Assembly (NCBI RefSeq): GCF_013463155.1
Contig: NZ_CP040781.1
Location: 1,860,001 to 1,924,000 of the forward strand
Reading direction: 5' to 3'
DNA length: 64,000 nt
DNA from: Staphylococcus sp. 17KM0847
Lineage (GTDB): Bacteria > Bacillota > Bacilli > Staphylococcales > Staphylococcaceae
Part shown: piece by piece, positions 1 through 8,205 of the stretch
Position numbering within the stretch: the stretch's first letter is position 1
How the letters are laid out: each line of letters begins with the position of its first letter
Notes under the pieces: model-generated
What the model was told of the DNA's origin: nothing
Database searches by the model: none
Seen by the model: only the letters and a program-made list of their open reading frames with translations
Translations under genes and position numbers: made by a program

Positions 1-565
1 TCAATTTCTCATAATAATGATTTTGATTAAAATAACGATCCAGTTCTACCTTTTTTAAAGCGTCTAAAGCGCGTTGATGATGTGCTTTTTCTGCATGTTG
101 TATAAGTTTTTTTAATACCACTTGCTCATTGTAGTACACATTTGCTAATTGTCCGATACCAATGTAGGCCGCAATCCACTTCGGATAACGCTGTGCAACA
201 AGTGCTCCAATTAATGTTCCAAACGAATGACACATTAAAAAGACTTGCTTTTGATGATAATGATGACATAAATATTGTATTAATGAAAACGTATCTTGGA
301 TGAGATCTTCCATTGTCATCTGTTGCTTAGTATAGGACATCCCTGTTCCACGTTGATCCCAAAATACTACTGTATAACGCTCTGTTAAATCAACACGATG
401 TGCACGAAAGAAAGGATACAGCGGAAATCCCGGCCCACCGTGTACAACGAGTAGAATAGGGTGATCAAAACTACTCGTTTCGATAATGACCCCTTGCCTT
501 ACACCGTTCATTTTGAGATAAAGTTTAATAATACGTTTACCTTCTTGCTCATAATAGTGTTTCAT
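1..565 (-). CDS. Alpha/beta hydrolase, proline-iminopeptidase-like (partial, C terminus off window)
   Basis: The reading frame is open from an ATG at 565 down to base 1, with no stop inside the window, so the C terminus is missing. The ATG is preceded by a good ribosome-binding site (GAGGTG, 5-6 bp away). The N-terminal half shows the alpha/beta-hydrolase marks of the prolyl iminopeptidase/AB-hydrolase_1 group: an HGGPG oxyanion-hole motif at about residues 43-47, a WDQRGTG strand-turn about 30 residues later, and a nucleophile elbow CHSFGT, where the Ser would be catalytic. Family members cleave N-terminal proline or hydrolyse small esters and amides; the substrate here cannot be assigned. 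No signal peptide is seen, so it is probably cytoplasmic. It is a single gene, separated from its neighbour by a terminator hairpin. Confidence 0.8.
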   Translation of the reverse strand, partial: MKHYYEQEGKRIIKLYLKMNGVRQGVIIETSSFDHPILLVVHGGPGFPLYPFFRAHRVDLTERYTVVFWDQRGTGMSYTKQQMTMEDLIQDTFSLIQYLCHHYHQKQVFLMCHSFGTLIGALVAQRYPKWIAAYIGIGQLANVYYNEQVVLKKLIQHAEKAHHQRALDALKKVELDRYFNQNHYYEKL

Positions 566-627
566 CTGATCACCTCATTGACTTTATTATAGTCCAAATC
601 ATCATCTAATGAGGTAATTAATAAATG

Positions 628-687
628 AAAACCGTCAAATATACAGTTTTATTTTAATTACTAATTTACTGTATATTTAACGGTTTT
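628..687. terminator. Bidirectional rho-independent terminator
   Basis: Arms at 628-647 and 668-687 are near-perfect inverted copies (AAAACCGT...ACGGTTTT) with a loop of about 20 nt. A-rich and T-rich flanks would give a U-tail. It lies just downstream of the minus-strand lipoprotein gene ending at 697. Confidence 0.75.
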
Positions 688-696
688 TTCTTCTTA

Positions 697-1632
697 TTAT
701 TTTTCGTTATTTTGCATATCTTTTAACGCTTCATAGAAAATATCGCGCTGTTTTTCTAATGAAATCGGATCATTGTATTGTGTATCTAATACATTTAAAG
801 TAATAATACGATGATTTTTCACTGCCTCTAAGTTCTGCCAATAATTTGTATTTTGAAATTCTGGTGTTGCTTCTCCCTGCTGTGCCACTACGACGATATC
901 TCCAACATAATCACCAAATGTTTCTGGACTTATCGGCGTTGCAAATTTATCTTTCGTTGCTGCTTTCAGTTTATCTGGTTGTATCAAACCATATCCACCA
1001 TAAATTACTTCTGTACCACGTCCGTAGTGATCACTAAAAGCCATCGTTCCTTTTGGTGTTTGTTGAACCACTGACGCTGTTTTACCTTTAATAAAAGATG
1101 CAAGTTCCTTTTTATCTTTTTCCATTTGTTGATCCCAATCTTTGAGCCACTGTTCTGCCTTTTCTTCTTCATTTACAAGTTTTGCCAGTTGTTTTGTCGT
1201 TTCTCTATACTTCGATTTATTAGCATTAAAAAAGACTGTTGGTGCTATTTTTTGTAATTTTTCAGCATTTTTATCTTCTACTGTTGCAATAATTAAATCT
1301 GGTTTCTGCTTTGCTACTTGTTCAATATTAGATCCATCGATACGTTCGATCCCTTTAGTTGCATCATCTAACACTTTATTTTGTTCTACGTAATTTGAAA
1401 CAGCAATAGGTTGATGCCCAAACTTAATCAATGCTCCTACATAAGTTGGGTGTAATACTGCAATACGTTTAGGATGTTTAGGGATTTTGACTTTTTCACC
1501 ATTATCAGAAGTGAAAGTTTGCATCGTTTCACTTTTTTGATGTTCTTTATGTTCTTTATCTTCTGAACCTCCTGAGCTACACGCAGCGAGTAATAATAAC
1601 ATACAGACACACAATAATAATAATCGCTTCAT
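697..1632 (-). CDS. Iron-siderophore ABC transporter substrate-binding lipoprotein
   Basis: This is a lipoprotein of about 311 residues with a lipobox (LLAAC) at the end of a short hydrophobic signal, followed by a Ser/Gly/charged linker. The rest is a FecB/FhuD-type (class III) periplasmic-binding-protein fold: the HPKRIAVL segment that opens the N-terminal lobe, a long connecting helix around the middle, and a YGRGTEVIYGGYG segment typical of ferric-siderophore binders. I chose the ATG at 1632 because GGGAGG lies 9-12 bp upstream; an in-frame ATG at 1653 overlaps that ribosome-binding site. A Fur-box-like sequence at 1663-1681 implies induction under iron limitation. No permease or ATPase gene is adjacent, so it must share a translocator encoded elsewhere. 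The exact siderophore is unknown. Confidence 0.85.
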   Translation of the reverse strand: MKRLLLLCVCMLLLLAACSSGGSEDKEHKEHQKSETMQTFTSDNGEKVKIPKHPKRIAVLHPTYVGALIKFGHQPIAVSNYVEQNKVLDDATKGIERIDGSNIEQVAKQKPDLIIATVEDKNAEKLQKIAPTVFFNANKSKYRETTKQLAKLVNEEEKAEQWLKDWDQQMEKDKKELASFIKGKTASVVQQTPKGTMAFSDHYGRGTEVIYGGYGLIQPDKLKAATKDKFATPISPETFGDYVGDIVVVAQQGEATPEFQNTNYWQNLEAVKNHRIITLNVLDTQYNDPISLEKQRDIFYEALKDMQNNEK

Positions 1633-1662
1633 AATATATCTTTTTCCTCCCATTCAACAATT

Positions 1663-1681
1663 GATAATGATAATTGTTATC
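1663..1681 (-). promoter_or_regulatory. Fur box upstream of siderophore-binding lipoprotein
   Basis: The 19-mer GATAATGATAATTGTTATC matches the classical Fur consensus (GATAATGATAATCATTATC) at 17 of 19 positions. It lies about 30 bp upstream of the lipoprotein start codon, where it would cover the promoter. Confidence 0.8.
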
Positions 1682-1927
1682 AATTATATCATGAGAATTA
1701 ACATCCACGATTACTTTTAAAGATAAGTGAAAATCAGAATATAACCTTTATGATTTCATGATATTTATACTCTAACTCATAAATATCTGGGGGGATATCA
1801 TTTGAAAATATCCTGATACGATGAGAAAAATCATTTTCCATTATTAAAATCATGATTTACTACATACATTTTACTACTGATATGCTAGATTATAAGTAAT
1901 ATAGTAGAAAGCAGGTTATTCTTAATT

Positions 1928-2278
1928 ATGACAACATTATTACCTAATTGCCCAAGTTGTGGTTCAGAATATACATATGAGGATGGCGCGTTATATGTAT
2001 GTCCTATGTGTGCACATGAGTGGACCGCTGAATCCGTATTAGAAGAAGCAGAGGCGAAGATTGTACGTGACGCAAATGGCAATACACTGAAAGATGGTGA
2101 CACTGTAACAGTCATTCGAGATTTAAAAGTTAAAGGCTCCTCCAATGCGATTAAACAGGGCACTAAAGTTAAAAACATTAAACTCGTTGATCCTGAAGAT
2201 GGTCACGATATCGACTGCAAAATTCCAGGCTTTGGTCAAATTGGACTCAAATCCGAAGTTGTAAAAAAATCAAATTAA
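1928..2278 (+). CDS. PhnA/YjdM-family zinc-ribbon protein
   Basis: This is a 116-residue protein with an N-terminal zinc ribbon (CPSCG at about 8-12 and CPMC at about 26-29), followed by a small beta-barrel KOW/SH3-like domain ([15 protein letters not shown]). This is the full-length architecture of the PhnA/YjdM family, historically annotated as alkylphosphonate uptake protein although the E. coli member has no demonstrated role in phosphonate transport. No signal peptide or membrane segment is present, so it is cytoplasmic. It is monocistronic: a terminator follows within 10 bp, and the upstream region holds no strong Shine-Dalgarno, so translation initiation may be weak. The biochemical function is unknown. 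Confidence 0.8.
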   Translation: MTTLLPNCPSCGSEYTYEDGALYVCPMCAHEWTAESVLEEAEAKIVRDANGNTLKDGDTVTVIRDLKVKGSSNAIKQGTKVKNIKLVDPEDGHDIDCKIPGFGQIGLKSEVVKKSN

Positions 2279-2288
2279 TGATAAAACT

Positions 2289-2331
2289 CAAAGCCATGAT
2301 TGAGGTGCAACCCAAAATCATGGCTTTTCTT
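2289..2331. terminator. Bidirectional terminator between phnA-like gene and dhaM
   Basis: AAAGCCATGATT (2290-2301) pairs with AATCATGGCTTTT (2315-2328), with T-rich sequence on both strands. It serves the plus-strand phnA-like gene and the minus-strand dha operon, whose last gene ends at 2338. Confidence 0.8.
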
Positions 2332-2337
2332 CTTACT

Positions 2338-2697
2338 TTAAAATGCATTATTTACAGCTTCAATCACTTGATCCATATCATTTCCGGTTGATATTGAAAC
2401 CGCTGCAACAAAACTCCCTTCAACAATAGGTGCTGTTATTTTCTCAATGCGCTGTGTTCCTGTATACATTTCAAGTGCCATATCTAAATTCATTTCTGAT
2501 GAACCAATGTCAAAAAAGCATACTGCATCATCTGATATTCCTTCAACTACTTCAAGTATCTTATCAAATGATGTACCAATCTGTCCTTCTATACCGCCTA
2601 TCGCAATAACGTTTACACCTTGTGCCATTTGTTCAAGAAGTTCTTTTGTACCTAACGCAATCTTTTCGCTATGACTAATGAGTATAATCTGTGTCAT
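2338..2697 (-). CDS. dhaM: PTS-dependent dihydroxyacetone kinase phosphotransferase subunit DhaM
   Basis: This 119-residue single-domain EIIA-Man-like protein carries phosphate from HPr to the ADP bound in DhaL. The phosphorylatable His is residue 9 in the ISHS motif near the N terminus, followed by the IGGIEGQIGTS loop and the FFDIGSSEMN strand typical of DhaM. It is the short form, without the HPr or EI fusion found in E. coli. The chosen ATG (2697) lies one base after the dhaL stop, and the ribosome-binding site GGAG is inside the dhaL 3' end, which implies translational coupling. It is the third gene of dhaKLM. Confidence 0.9.
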   Translation of the reverse strand: MTQIILISHSEKIALGTKELLEQMAQGVNVIAIGGIEGQIGTSFDKILEVVEGISDDAVCFFDIGSSEMNLDMALEMYTGTQRIEKITAPIVEGSFVAAVSISTGNDMDQVIEAVNNAF

Positions 2698-2698
2698 A

Positions 2699-3274
2699 CT
2701 ATTCATCTCCAATCAATGCGTTGAGTATATATACGCTACTTTGTGCACCGGGATCAATATGTCCGATTGAATCAGATTTAAAATAAGCTGCACGTCCCTT
2801 AGTTGCTTCAAGTGCCTTTGTATCATCAGCGTATCCTTGTAACACTTCTAACGTGACACGTTCTCCGTTTTGTACAGCTTCTCTCGCGCGATCAATAACA
2901 TCAAACATCGTTTTCTCTCCACGTGTAACTTTACCACGTTGCGCAACTGCCTCTGAAAATGCTGTAAGTATATCTGTTAAATTTTCATGATCGATTTCTT
3001 CCTGCACAACTTGTGCCATCTTCACAAAACTAAAACCGTATAATGGACCAGAAGCACCTCCAACATTAGACATTAGCGTCATACCTGTTGATTTAAGTAG
3101 ACTCATCATGTCACTATCATCTAAGTTATCTGATAAAGCTGTAAAGCCACGCAACATATTAACACCGTGATCTCCATCACCTATCGCTCTATCCAATTCT
3201 GTTAATAATGCTTCTTGCGCTTCAAATGTTTCTTTTAGTGTTAGTAAGCGTTCTTTCAATGTTATTACATTCAT
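2699..3274 (-). CDS. dhaL: Dihydroxyacetone kinase ADP-binding subunit DhaL
   Basis: This 191-residue all-helical subunit holds ADP-Mg, which is re-phosphorylated in place by DhaM and passes phosphate to dihydroxyacetone on DhaK. The three Mg-coordinating Asp residues are in the DRAIGDGDHG motif (residues 28, 33 and 35), and the NVGGASGPLYG loop that covers the nucleotide phosphates is intact. Two in-frame ATGs are possible; the second (3274) sits 7 bp from AGGAGG, whereas the first (3280) is only 1 bp away, so I take the second. A 14-bp gap separates it from dhaK. Confidence 0.92.
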   Translation of the reverse strand: MNVITLKERLLTLKETFEAQEALLTELDRAIGDGDHGVNMLRGFTALSDNLDDSDMMSLLKSTGMTLMSNVGGASGPLYGFSFVKMAQVVQEEIDHENLTDILTAFSEAVAQRGKVTRGEKTMFDVIDRAREAVQNGERVTLEVLQGYADDTKALEATKGRAAYFKSDSIGHIDPGAQSSVYILNALIGDE

Positions 3275-3288
3275 CTTCATGCCTCCTA

Positions 3289-4254
3289 TTAATCAAAATA
3301 ATGACTTTCAGTTGGTGCTTTTAACGCCTCAAGTAGCGACGTATCGGATGGCGCAAATGTTAAAGAAAAACCTTGCATATCAAGCGCAGTCATATAATCA
3401 CCTACATACCAGTGCGTTACTTTCTTACCATAGGCTGCCAATTGTTTTGCCACATATTTTGTTACAATGTGCAACTCTGATAATGGCGTACCTCCCATGC
3501 CATTGACCATTACAATAATTTCCGATGTAGTCACTTCGTCCACTAGACGTGCTACCAAACGTTCAACAATCTTTTCTACCAATTCAATCGTCGTACGCTC
3601 TAAACCTCGCTCCCCATGAATACCTATACCAATTTCTATCTCATTTTCATCAATATCAAAACCATATTGACCTGTTGTTGGAACTAATGGTGGCGTCAAT
3701 GCCATACCAATTGAACGCATACCTTCTAACAATGACTCTACACGTTTTTTTATTTCATGCAATTCAATACCCTGTTCTGATAAATAACCCGCATATTTAT
3801 GAACCCATACTGTTCCCGCAACACCTCTGCGCTTATCACTATCTTCTATTGCAATATCATCGGCAACGACGACCATTTCAACAGCAATATCTTCCATTTC
3901 TGCCATTTCTTGTGCCATTTCAAAATTCATGACATCTCCTGCATAATTTTTAACAATCAACAACACACCTGAACCATTATTTACTGCCTTAATTGCAGCT
4001 AATACTTTATCTGGTGTTGGTGAAGTAAAGACCTCTCCGCATACTGCTGCATCTAACATACCTTGGGCGACATATCCTGCATGTGCAGGTTCATGACCAC
4101 TTCCACCACCTGAAACAAGTGCAACACCATCTGTTTTCTTTGTTTTTCGCACAACAACTGTGTTTTCAACAATATCAATATTTGAATTTGTTAATTTCAT
4201 ACCCTCTAACATGTCTTGTAAAAAAGAAGTCTTATCTTGAATTAACTTTTTCAT
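3289..4254 (-). CDS. dhaK: Dihydroxyacetone kinase substrate-binding subunit DhaK
   Basis: This is a 321-residue DhaK. The substrate dihydroxyacetone is held as a covalent hemiaminal on a His in the IGIGIHGERG motif (His213), and the SGGGSGHEPAHAGYV loop near residues 48-62 completes the site. The product DHA-phosphate enters glycolysis. I use ATG 4254, preceded by GAAGGTGA; an upstream GTG at 4263 overlaps that site. It is the first gene of the dhaKLM operon. A cre-like element overlaps the likely -35 region, consistent with repression during growth on preferred sugars. No glycerol dehydrogenase is next to it. Confidence 0.93.
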   Translation of the reverse strand: MKKLIQDKTSFLQDMLEGMKLTNSNIDIVENTVVVRKTKKTDGVALVSGGGSGHEPAHAGYVAQGMLDAAVCGEVFTSPTPDKVLAAIKAVNNGSGVLLIVKNYAGDVMNFEMAQEMAEMEDIAVEMVVVADDIAIEDSDKRRGVAGTVWVHKYAGYLSEQGIELHEIKKRVESLLEGMRSIGMALTPPLVPTTGQYGFDIDENEIEIGIGIHGERGLERTTIELVEKIVERLVARLVDEVTTSEIIVMVNGMGGTPLSELHIVTKYVAKQLAAYGKKVTHWYVGDYMTALDMQGFSLTFAPSDTSLLEALKAPTESHYFD

Positions 4255-4282
4255 ACTCGTCACCTTCTATCTCTTTTTTTAT

Positions 4283-4314
4283 ATTATAACGCGTTTATAA
4301 GTAAGCGCATACAA
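4283..4314 (-). promoter_or_regulatory. dhaKLM promoter -10 with overlapping cre-like site
   Basis: On the minus strand a TATAAT hexamer occupies 4288-4283. Upstream, 4314-4300 reads TTGTATGCGCTTACT, which fits the degenerate CcpA cre consensus WTGNAANCGNWNNCW at 14 of 15 positions. The cre would cover the -35 region. I see no good -35 hexamer. The site is inferred from sequence match only. Confidence 0.5.
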
Positions 4315-4401
4315 ATTCGATGTTAAATTAAAGCTGAAATGTAATCATTAAAATAATTAAGCGCATCATTCCAGCGTTTCCCTTTGTGAAAATAATATAA
4401 A

Positions 4402-4452
4402 AAAGGCAGGACAGAAAGTTCAGTTCTGAAAAAACTTTCGTAGTCCCGCCTC
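4402..4452. repeat. Dispersed hairpin repeat (copy 1), probable deoB terminator
   Basis: An imperfect inverted repeat (GGCAGGACAGAAAGTT...AACTTTCGTAGTCCCGCC) followed by CGGCAAGT. Copies with the same layout occur at 23273-23321 and 36468-36513, and a reduced one at 27519-27556. It lies downstream of deoB and probably ends that transcript. Confidence 0.55.
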
Positions 4453-4571
4453 GGCAAGTGATGACTAAAAGTGGATTAAAATCCATTTAGACACCTACTG
4501 CCATTTACAGATAGTTCATTACGGATTTCGGACCATTCTTACTATGTCCCAATACCAGATTGTTTTATAAA

Positions 4572-5750
4572 TCATTTCAAATGTTCCAAATAGCTTTTAC
4601 CGTATTCAGGTAACTTCACATTAAAGTTATCAGCGATCGTTGCACCGATAGAGCTAAACGTTGTATCGCCATCTAAAGCTTTGCCACTATTGAATTTCGG
4701 ACTATAGAATAACACCGGAATGTATTCTCGTGTATGATCTGTGCCTTCCGCTGTTGGGTCATTACCATGATCTGCTGTAATAATCAACAAGTCGTCCTCT
4801 CTCAACTGACTCAACAGCTCAGGTAAACGTGCATCAAAGTCCTTCAATGCTTGCGCATAACCCTCTTTATCACGACGATGTCCGTATAACGCATCAAAGT
4901 CAACTAAATTTAGAAAACTTAATCCTGTAAAGTCACGTCCTACGACGTTCATCAACTGATCCATACCGTCCATATTATTTTTCGTACGAATCGCTTCCGT
5001 CACACCTTCACCATCATAAATATCATTAATTTTACCAATCGCAATCACATCATAATCCGCATCTTTTAATGTATTCATCACAGTCTTCCCAAATGGTTTT
5101 AACGCATAGTCATGACGGTTGCTTGTCCGTGTAAAGTGACCCGGCTCTCCAACATATGGACGTGCAATAATACGTCCGATTAAATATTTGGGATCTTTTG
5201 TCAGTTCGCGTACTTTTTCGCAAATCTCATATAGCTCTTCAAGTGGAATAATATCTTCATGTGCTGCAATTTGTAATACAGGGTCTGCAGAGGTGTACAC
5301 AATCAAATCGCCTGTTTCCATTTGATGTGCACCCCACTCGTCAATAATCTGTGTCCCTGATGCTGGACGATTCGCTACAACTTTACGTCCTGTTAAACGT
5401 TCAATTTCATCAATAAGTTCGTCAGGAAAACCATTGGGATATACTTTAAACGGTTCATCAATATGAAGTCCCATAATCTCCCAATGTCCTGTCATCGTAT
5501 CTTTCCCAACAGACGCCTCACTCATCTTTGTATAATACGCTGTGGGCGAATCGACACGACCCACAACTGGCAAATCATCAATATTCCCTAATCCTAATCG
5601 CTCTAAGTTAGGCAATGTTTGATTAAAACCTTCGAGCGTATGTTTCAATGTATGTGATCCTTCATCATTAAATACTGCCGCATCTGGTGCTTCTCCAATA
5701 CCGACAGAATCCATTACAATTAGATGCACACGTTGAAATGGTGTAGACAT
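4572..5750 (-). CDS. deoB: Phosphopentomutase DeoB
   Basis: This 392-residue enzyme of the alkaline-phosphatase superfamily interconverts ribose/deoxyribose 1-phosphate and 5-phosphate, using Mn ions and a phospho-Thr. The first metal motif [13 protein letters not shown] is near residue 10. The catalytic Thr lies in [10 protein letters not shown] (about residues 86-95), and the C-terminal metal motifs are [17 protein letters not shown] (about 325-341). Length matches bacterial DeoB. Start ATG 5750 has AAGGAG 8 bp upstream; a GTG at 5759 lies within the ribosome-binding region and was rejected. It follows deoC with a 22-bp gap and forms the deoCB operon for nucleoside salvage and deoxyribose catabolism. 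Confidence 0.95.
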   Translation of the reverse strand: MSTPFQRVHLIVMDSVGIGEAPDAAVFNDEGSHTLKHTLEGFNQTLPNLERLGLGNIDDLPVVGRVDSPTAYYTKMSEASVGKDTMTGHWEIMGLHIDEPFKVYPNGFPDELIDEIERLTGRKVVANRPASGTQIIDEWGAHQMETGDLIVYTSADPVLQIAAHEDIIPLEELYEICEKVRELTKDPKYLIGRIIARPYVGEPGHFTRTSNRHDYALKPFGKTVMNTLKDADYDVIAIGKINDIYDGEGVTEAIRTKNNMDGMDQLMNVVGRDFTGLSFLNLVDFDALYGHRRDKEGYAQALKDFDARLPELLSQLREDDLLIITADHGNDPTAEGTDHTREYIPVLFYSPKFNSGKALDGDTTFSSIGATIADNFNVKLPEYGKSYLEHLK

Positions 5751-5772
5751 CGCACTCACTCCTTATGAATTA

Positions 5773-6435
5773 TTAATAATCTGTATCCGCTTCTAAACCT
5801 TGCATAATCTGTACCCCTGCACTTGCACCGACACGCGTTGCCCCTGCTTCTAGCATCGCTTGAAAATCTGATAAGTTTCGTACGCCACCTGATGCTTTCA
5901 CTTCTAAGGCATCGCCCACTGTATCTTTCATGAGTTTGACATCTTCAGGTGTCGCACCGCCACCTGCAAAGCCTGTTGAAGTTTTAACAAAATGCGCACC
6001 TGCAGCTTGAGCGAGTTCACATGCTTTCACTTTTTCATGATCCGTTAATAATACCGTTTCAATAATGACTTTCACTGTTTTACCTTGTGCGGCTTCCACT
6101 ACGGCTTCAATATCTTGCTGAACCGCTTCATAACGCTCATCTTTCAAAGCGCCAATATTGATGACCATATCTATTTCATCTGCGCCATTCGCAATGGCAT
6201 CTTTTGTTTCATAGGCTTTTACCGCTGGTGTTGATGCACCTAACGGAAAACCAATAACTGTACAAACAAGAACATCAGAATCCGCTAATTTATTGTTTGC
6301 GTAAGCCACGTGTGTTGGATTTACACAAACGGACTTAAAATGATACGTCTTTGCTTCTTCTATAATCGTATCTATTTGAGTACGTGTCGATTCAGGCTTT
6401 AGTAATGTATGATCAATATATTTTTCGTAGTTCAT
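5773..6435 (-). CDS. deoC: Deoxyribose-phosphate aldolase DeoC
   Basis: This 220-residue class I aldolase splits 2-deoxyribose 5-phosphate into glyceraldehyde 3-phosphate and acetaldehyde. The Schiff-base Lys is residue 151 in FVKTSTGF, the proton-relay Lys is residue 180 in EVKASGG, and the partner Asp lies in DEIDMV (residue 89). The TIM-barrel C-terminal phosphate loop (ASGGVR) is intact. ATG 6435 is preceded by AAGGAGCAG at good spacing. It is the first gene of deoCB; no pyrimidine or purine nucleoside phosphorylase is adjacent. Confidence 0.95.
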   Translation of the reverse strand: MNYEKYIDHTLLKPESTRTQIDTIIEEAKTYHFKSVCVNPTHVAYANNKLADSDVLVCTVIGFPLGASTPAVKAYETKDAIANGADEIDMVINIGALKDERYEAVQQDIEAVVEAAQGKTVKVIIETVLLTDHEKVKACELAQAAGAHFVKTSTGFAGGGATPEDVKLMKDTVGDALEVKASGGVRNLSDFQAMLEAGATRVGASAGVQIMQGLEADTDY

Positions 6436-6670
6436 CTTATCTGCTCCTTACTTTTTATTTTATCGTTTACGTCTATCAATTATACATCTCTCTCAATAAA
6501 AAAACGATTAATCTACTAAACTCAAACATATGCAACCATAACAAAATCCAAAACATAAAGTTTTTCTTTTAGAATTGATACTTTTAAAATCGATAACCTC
6601 GCTACTCAACAACTTAATTAAATATTTTTGCAACAATTAACGAAATTGAAATATTTTTCTGATTATTCTG

Positions 6671-6699
6671 TTGAAATACATATAACGATATGCTACTAT
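6671..6699 (+). promoter_or_regulatory. Candidate sigma-A promoter of the histidine operon
   Basis: TTGAAA (6671-6676) and TACTAT (6694-6699) are separated by 17 bp, about 53 bp before the hisZ start. The rest of the 317-bp gap between deoC and hisZ is AT-rich; I see no T-box, attenuator hairpin or leader peptide rich in His codons. Confidence 0.5.
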
Positions 6700-6752
6700 A
6701 ACCGTATTACAAAATACTTTAGTTTGGTAGAGAGCGAAAGTGAGGTTAGAAA

Positions 6753-7562
6753 ATGGAGCATGCTTTAATCATATCTAAGTTGGAAGAAATTAATTTTTTA
6801 CGTACTGCTGAAAAACATCATTACCATCTCATTCAAACACCTTTTATTGAAACATTACATTGGGATGCGTTAACACCTGATGACTTAAAGCAAATGCCCG
6901 AACGCAGTGTTTGGCAAGATCATGAACGACTTTATGCCTTACGCAATGACTTTACCGATCAGCTGGTACGCTACTATCAACAATATAATCGCCATCATAA
7001 TGCCGTTGCTTATTCTGGGACTATCGTGAGACACCAACATATTCAAACACAGTTAGGTTTAGAGTGGTATGAACCGACTATTCAGGAGATGCATTATACT
7101 TTCTCTGTTTTTTTTAAATATATTCAGGAAATATTAGAAGATCAAATTGATTATATCGTCATTGGGCATTATGAACTGGTTCAATTATTATTAAACGATA
7201 CACAACCCAATAAAGAGATTACGATGTTGATTGAACAGCGCAATATTTCTGGTTTAACCCTTAAACTCGGGCTTCATCATCCAATTGTTCAACTCTTACT
7301 AACACCCACACATCAGCAACTGGAAAAGTTGAATCAATTATTCGATTCTACACATCATATTATTGCAATCTTAAATCGTTGGGAGGCATTCTTTCATTCA
7401 CTTGATATTGATAATGTGCATCTGGATTTAACACCTCAACCCCCTCGTTCTTATTACAAAGGCATATTTATCCACGCTAAGTTGGCTCAACGCGAATTAT
7501 TACTTCAAGGGGGGTATTACAAAGGTGCTTTAGAAGGTTTTGGCCTTGGTCTTACATTATAA
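6753..7562 (+). CDS. hisZ: ATP phosphoribosyltransferase regulatory subunit HisZ
   Basis: This 269-residue protein has a class II aminoacyl-tRNA-synthetase (HisRS-like) fold but lacks a full-length C-terminal anticodon domain, as expected for a short HisZ. It pairs with the short HisG encoded next to it to give an active, histidine-inhibited ATP phosphoribosyltransferase, the first step of histidine synthesis. The N terminus reads like a HisRS motif 1 region (YHLIQTPFIE), and the end holds a GYYKGALEGFGLGL motif matching HisRS motif 3-like segments. The start ATG has GAGG 7 bp upstream. It is diverged compared with other HisZ proteins, and the assignment relies partly on its position ahead of hisG. 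Confidence 0.82.
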   Translation: MEHALIISKLEEINFLRTAEKHHYHLIQTPFIETLHWDALTPDDLKQMPERSVWQDHERLYALRNDFTDQLVRYYQQYNRHHNAVAYSGTIVRHQHIQTQLGLEWYEPTIQEMHYTFSVFFKYIQEILEDQIDYIVIGHYELVQLLLNDTQPNKEITMLIEQRNISGLTLKLGLHHPIVQLLLTPTHQQLEKLNQLFDSTHHIIAILNRWEAFFHSLDIDNVHLDLTPQPPRSYYKGIFIHAKLAQRELLLQGGYYKGALEGFGLGLTL

Positions 7563-7590
7563 GAAAACATATAGCAGGGGGAGAGGTATT

Positions 7591-8205
7591 TTGTTAACTA
7601 TTGCATTAGCCAAAGGAAGATTATTAAAAAGCTTTATAGATTATCTTGCAGAGCAAAACGTACCAGAACTGGTTGCGCGTATAACATCTCGTGAACGCCA
7701 ACTCCAAATACAAACCGATCAATATCATTTCCTCTTTGTAAAAGGAAATGACGTTCCTATTTACGTCGAACAAGGCATTGCAGATATCGGTATCACAGGT
7801 AGTGATATTTTAGAGGAGCAATCCTATGACGTTAACCAATTACTTACTTTACCATTCGGTGAGTGTCACTTTGCAGTAGCTGCATTTGATGAAACACTAC
7901 ACTATCATACGATCGCAACATCTTTCCCCAACATTGCACAGCGTCACTTCAAAGAAACGGGACGAGATGTTTCAGTCATTGAACTATCGGGCTCTATCGA
8001 ACTGGCTTGTGTTATTGGTATGGTCGATGGCATTGTCGATATTGTACAAACTGGTACAACGTTACGTTCCAATGGTTTAATCGAAAAAGAGCGTATCATG
8101 GATATACAAGCCCAACTGATTACAAACCGTCAAAGTTTTTTCACAGCATCACAAGAAATTGATGACTTTATTAAAATGTTAGGAGTGTCCCTCAATGATT
8201 TATAA
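7591..8205 (+). CDS. hisG: ATP phosphoribosyltransferase catalytic subunit HisG (short form)
   Basis: This 204-residue short-form HisG joins ATP and PRPP to give phosphoribosyl-ATP. It opens with the ITIALAKGRL-type strand; the VPIYVEQGIADIGITGSDIL lobe and the DIVQTGTTLRSNGL PRPP-binding loop (about residues 150-165) are intact. The C-terminal regulatory domain of long-form HisG is absent, in agreement with the hisZ partner. The start is a TTG at 7591 with GGGGGAGAGG upstream; starting at this codon gives exactly the usual length and N terminus of the staphylococcal protein. Upstream in-frame ATGs would overlap hisZ and add a non-homologous extension. Confidence 0.92.
   Translation: MLTIALAKGRLLKSFIDYLAEQNVPELVARITSRERQLQIQTDQYHFLFVKGNDVPIYVEQGIADIGITGSDILEEQSYDVNQLLTLPFGECHFAVAAFDETLHYHTIATSFPNIAQRHFKETGRDVSVIELSGSIELACVIGMVDGIVDIVQTGTTLRSNGLIEKERIMDIQAQLITNRQSFFTASQEIDDFIKMLGVSLNDL

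Noticed and set aside
6436-6752. T-box or histidine attenuator before hisZ
   Set aside because: I found no specifier stem, no T-box sequence, no His-rich leader peptide and no terminator/antiterminator pair.
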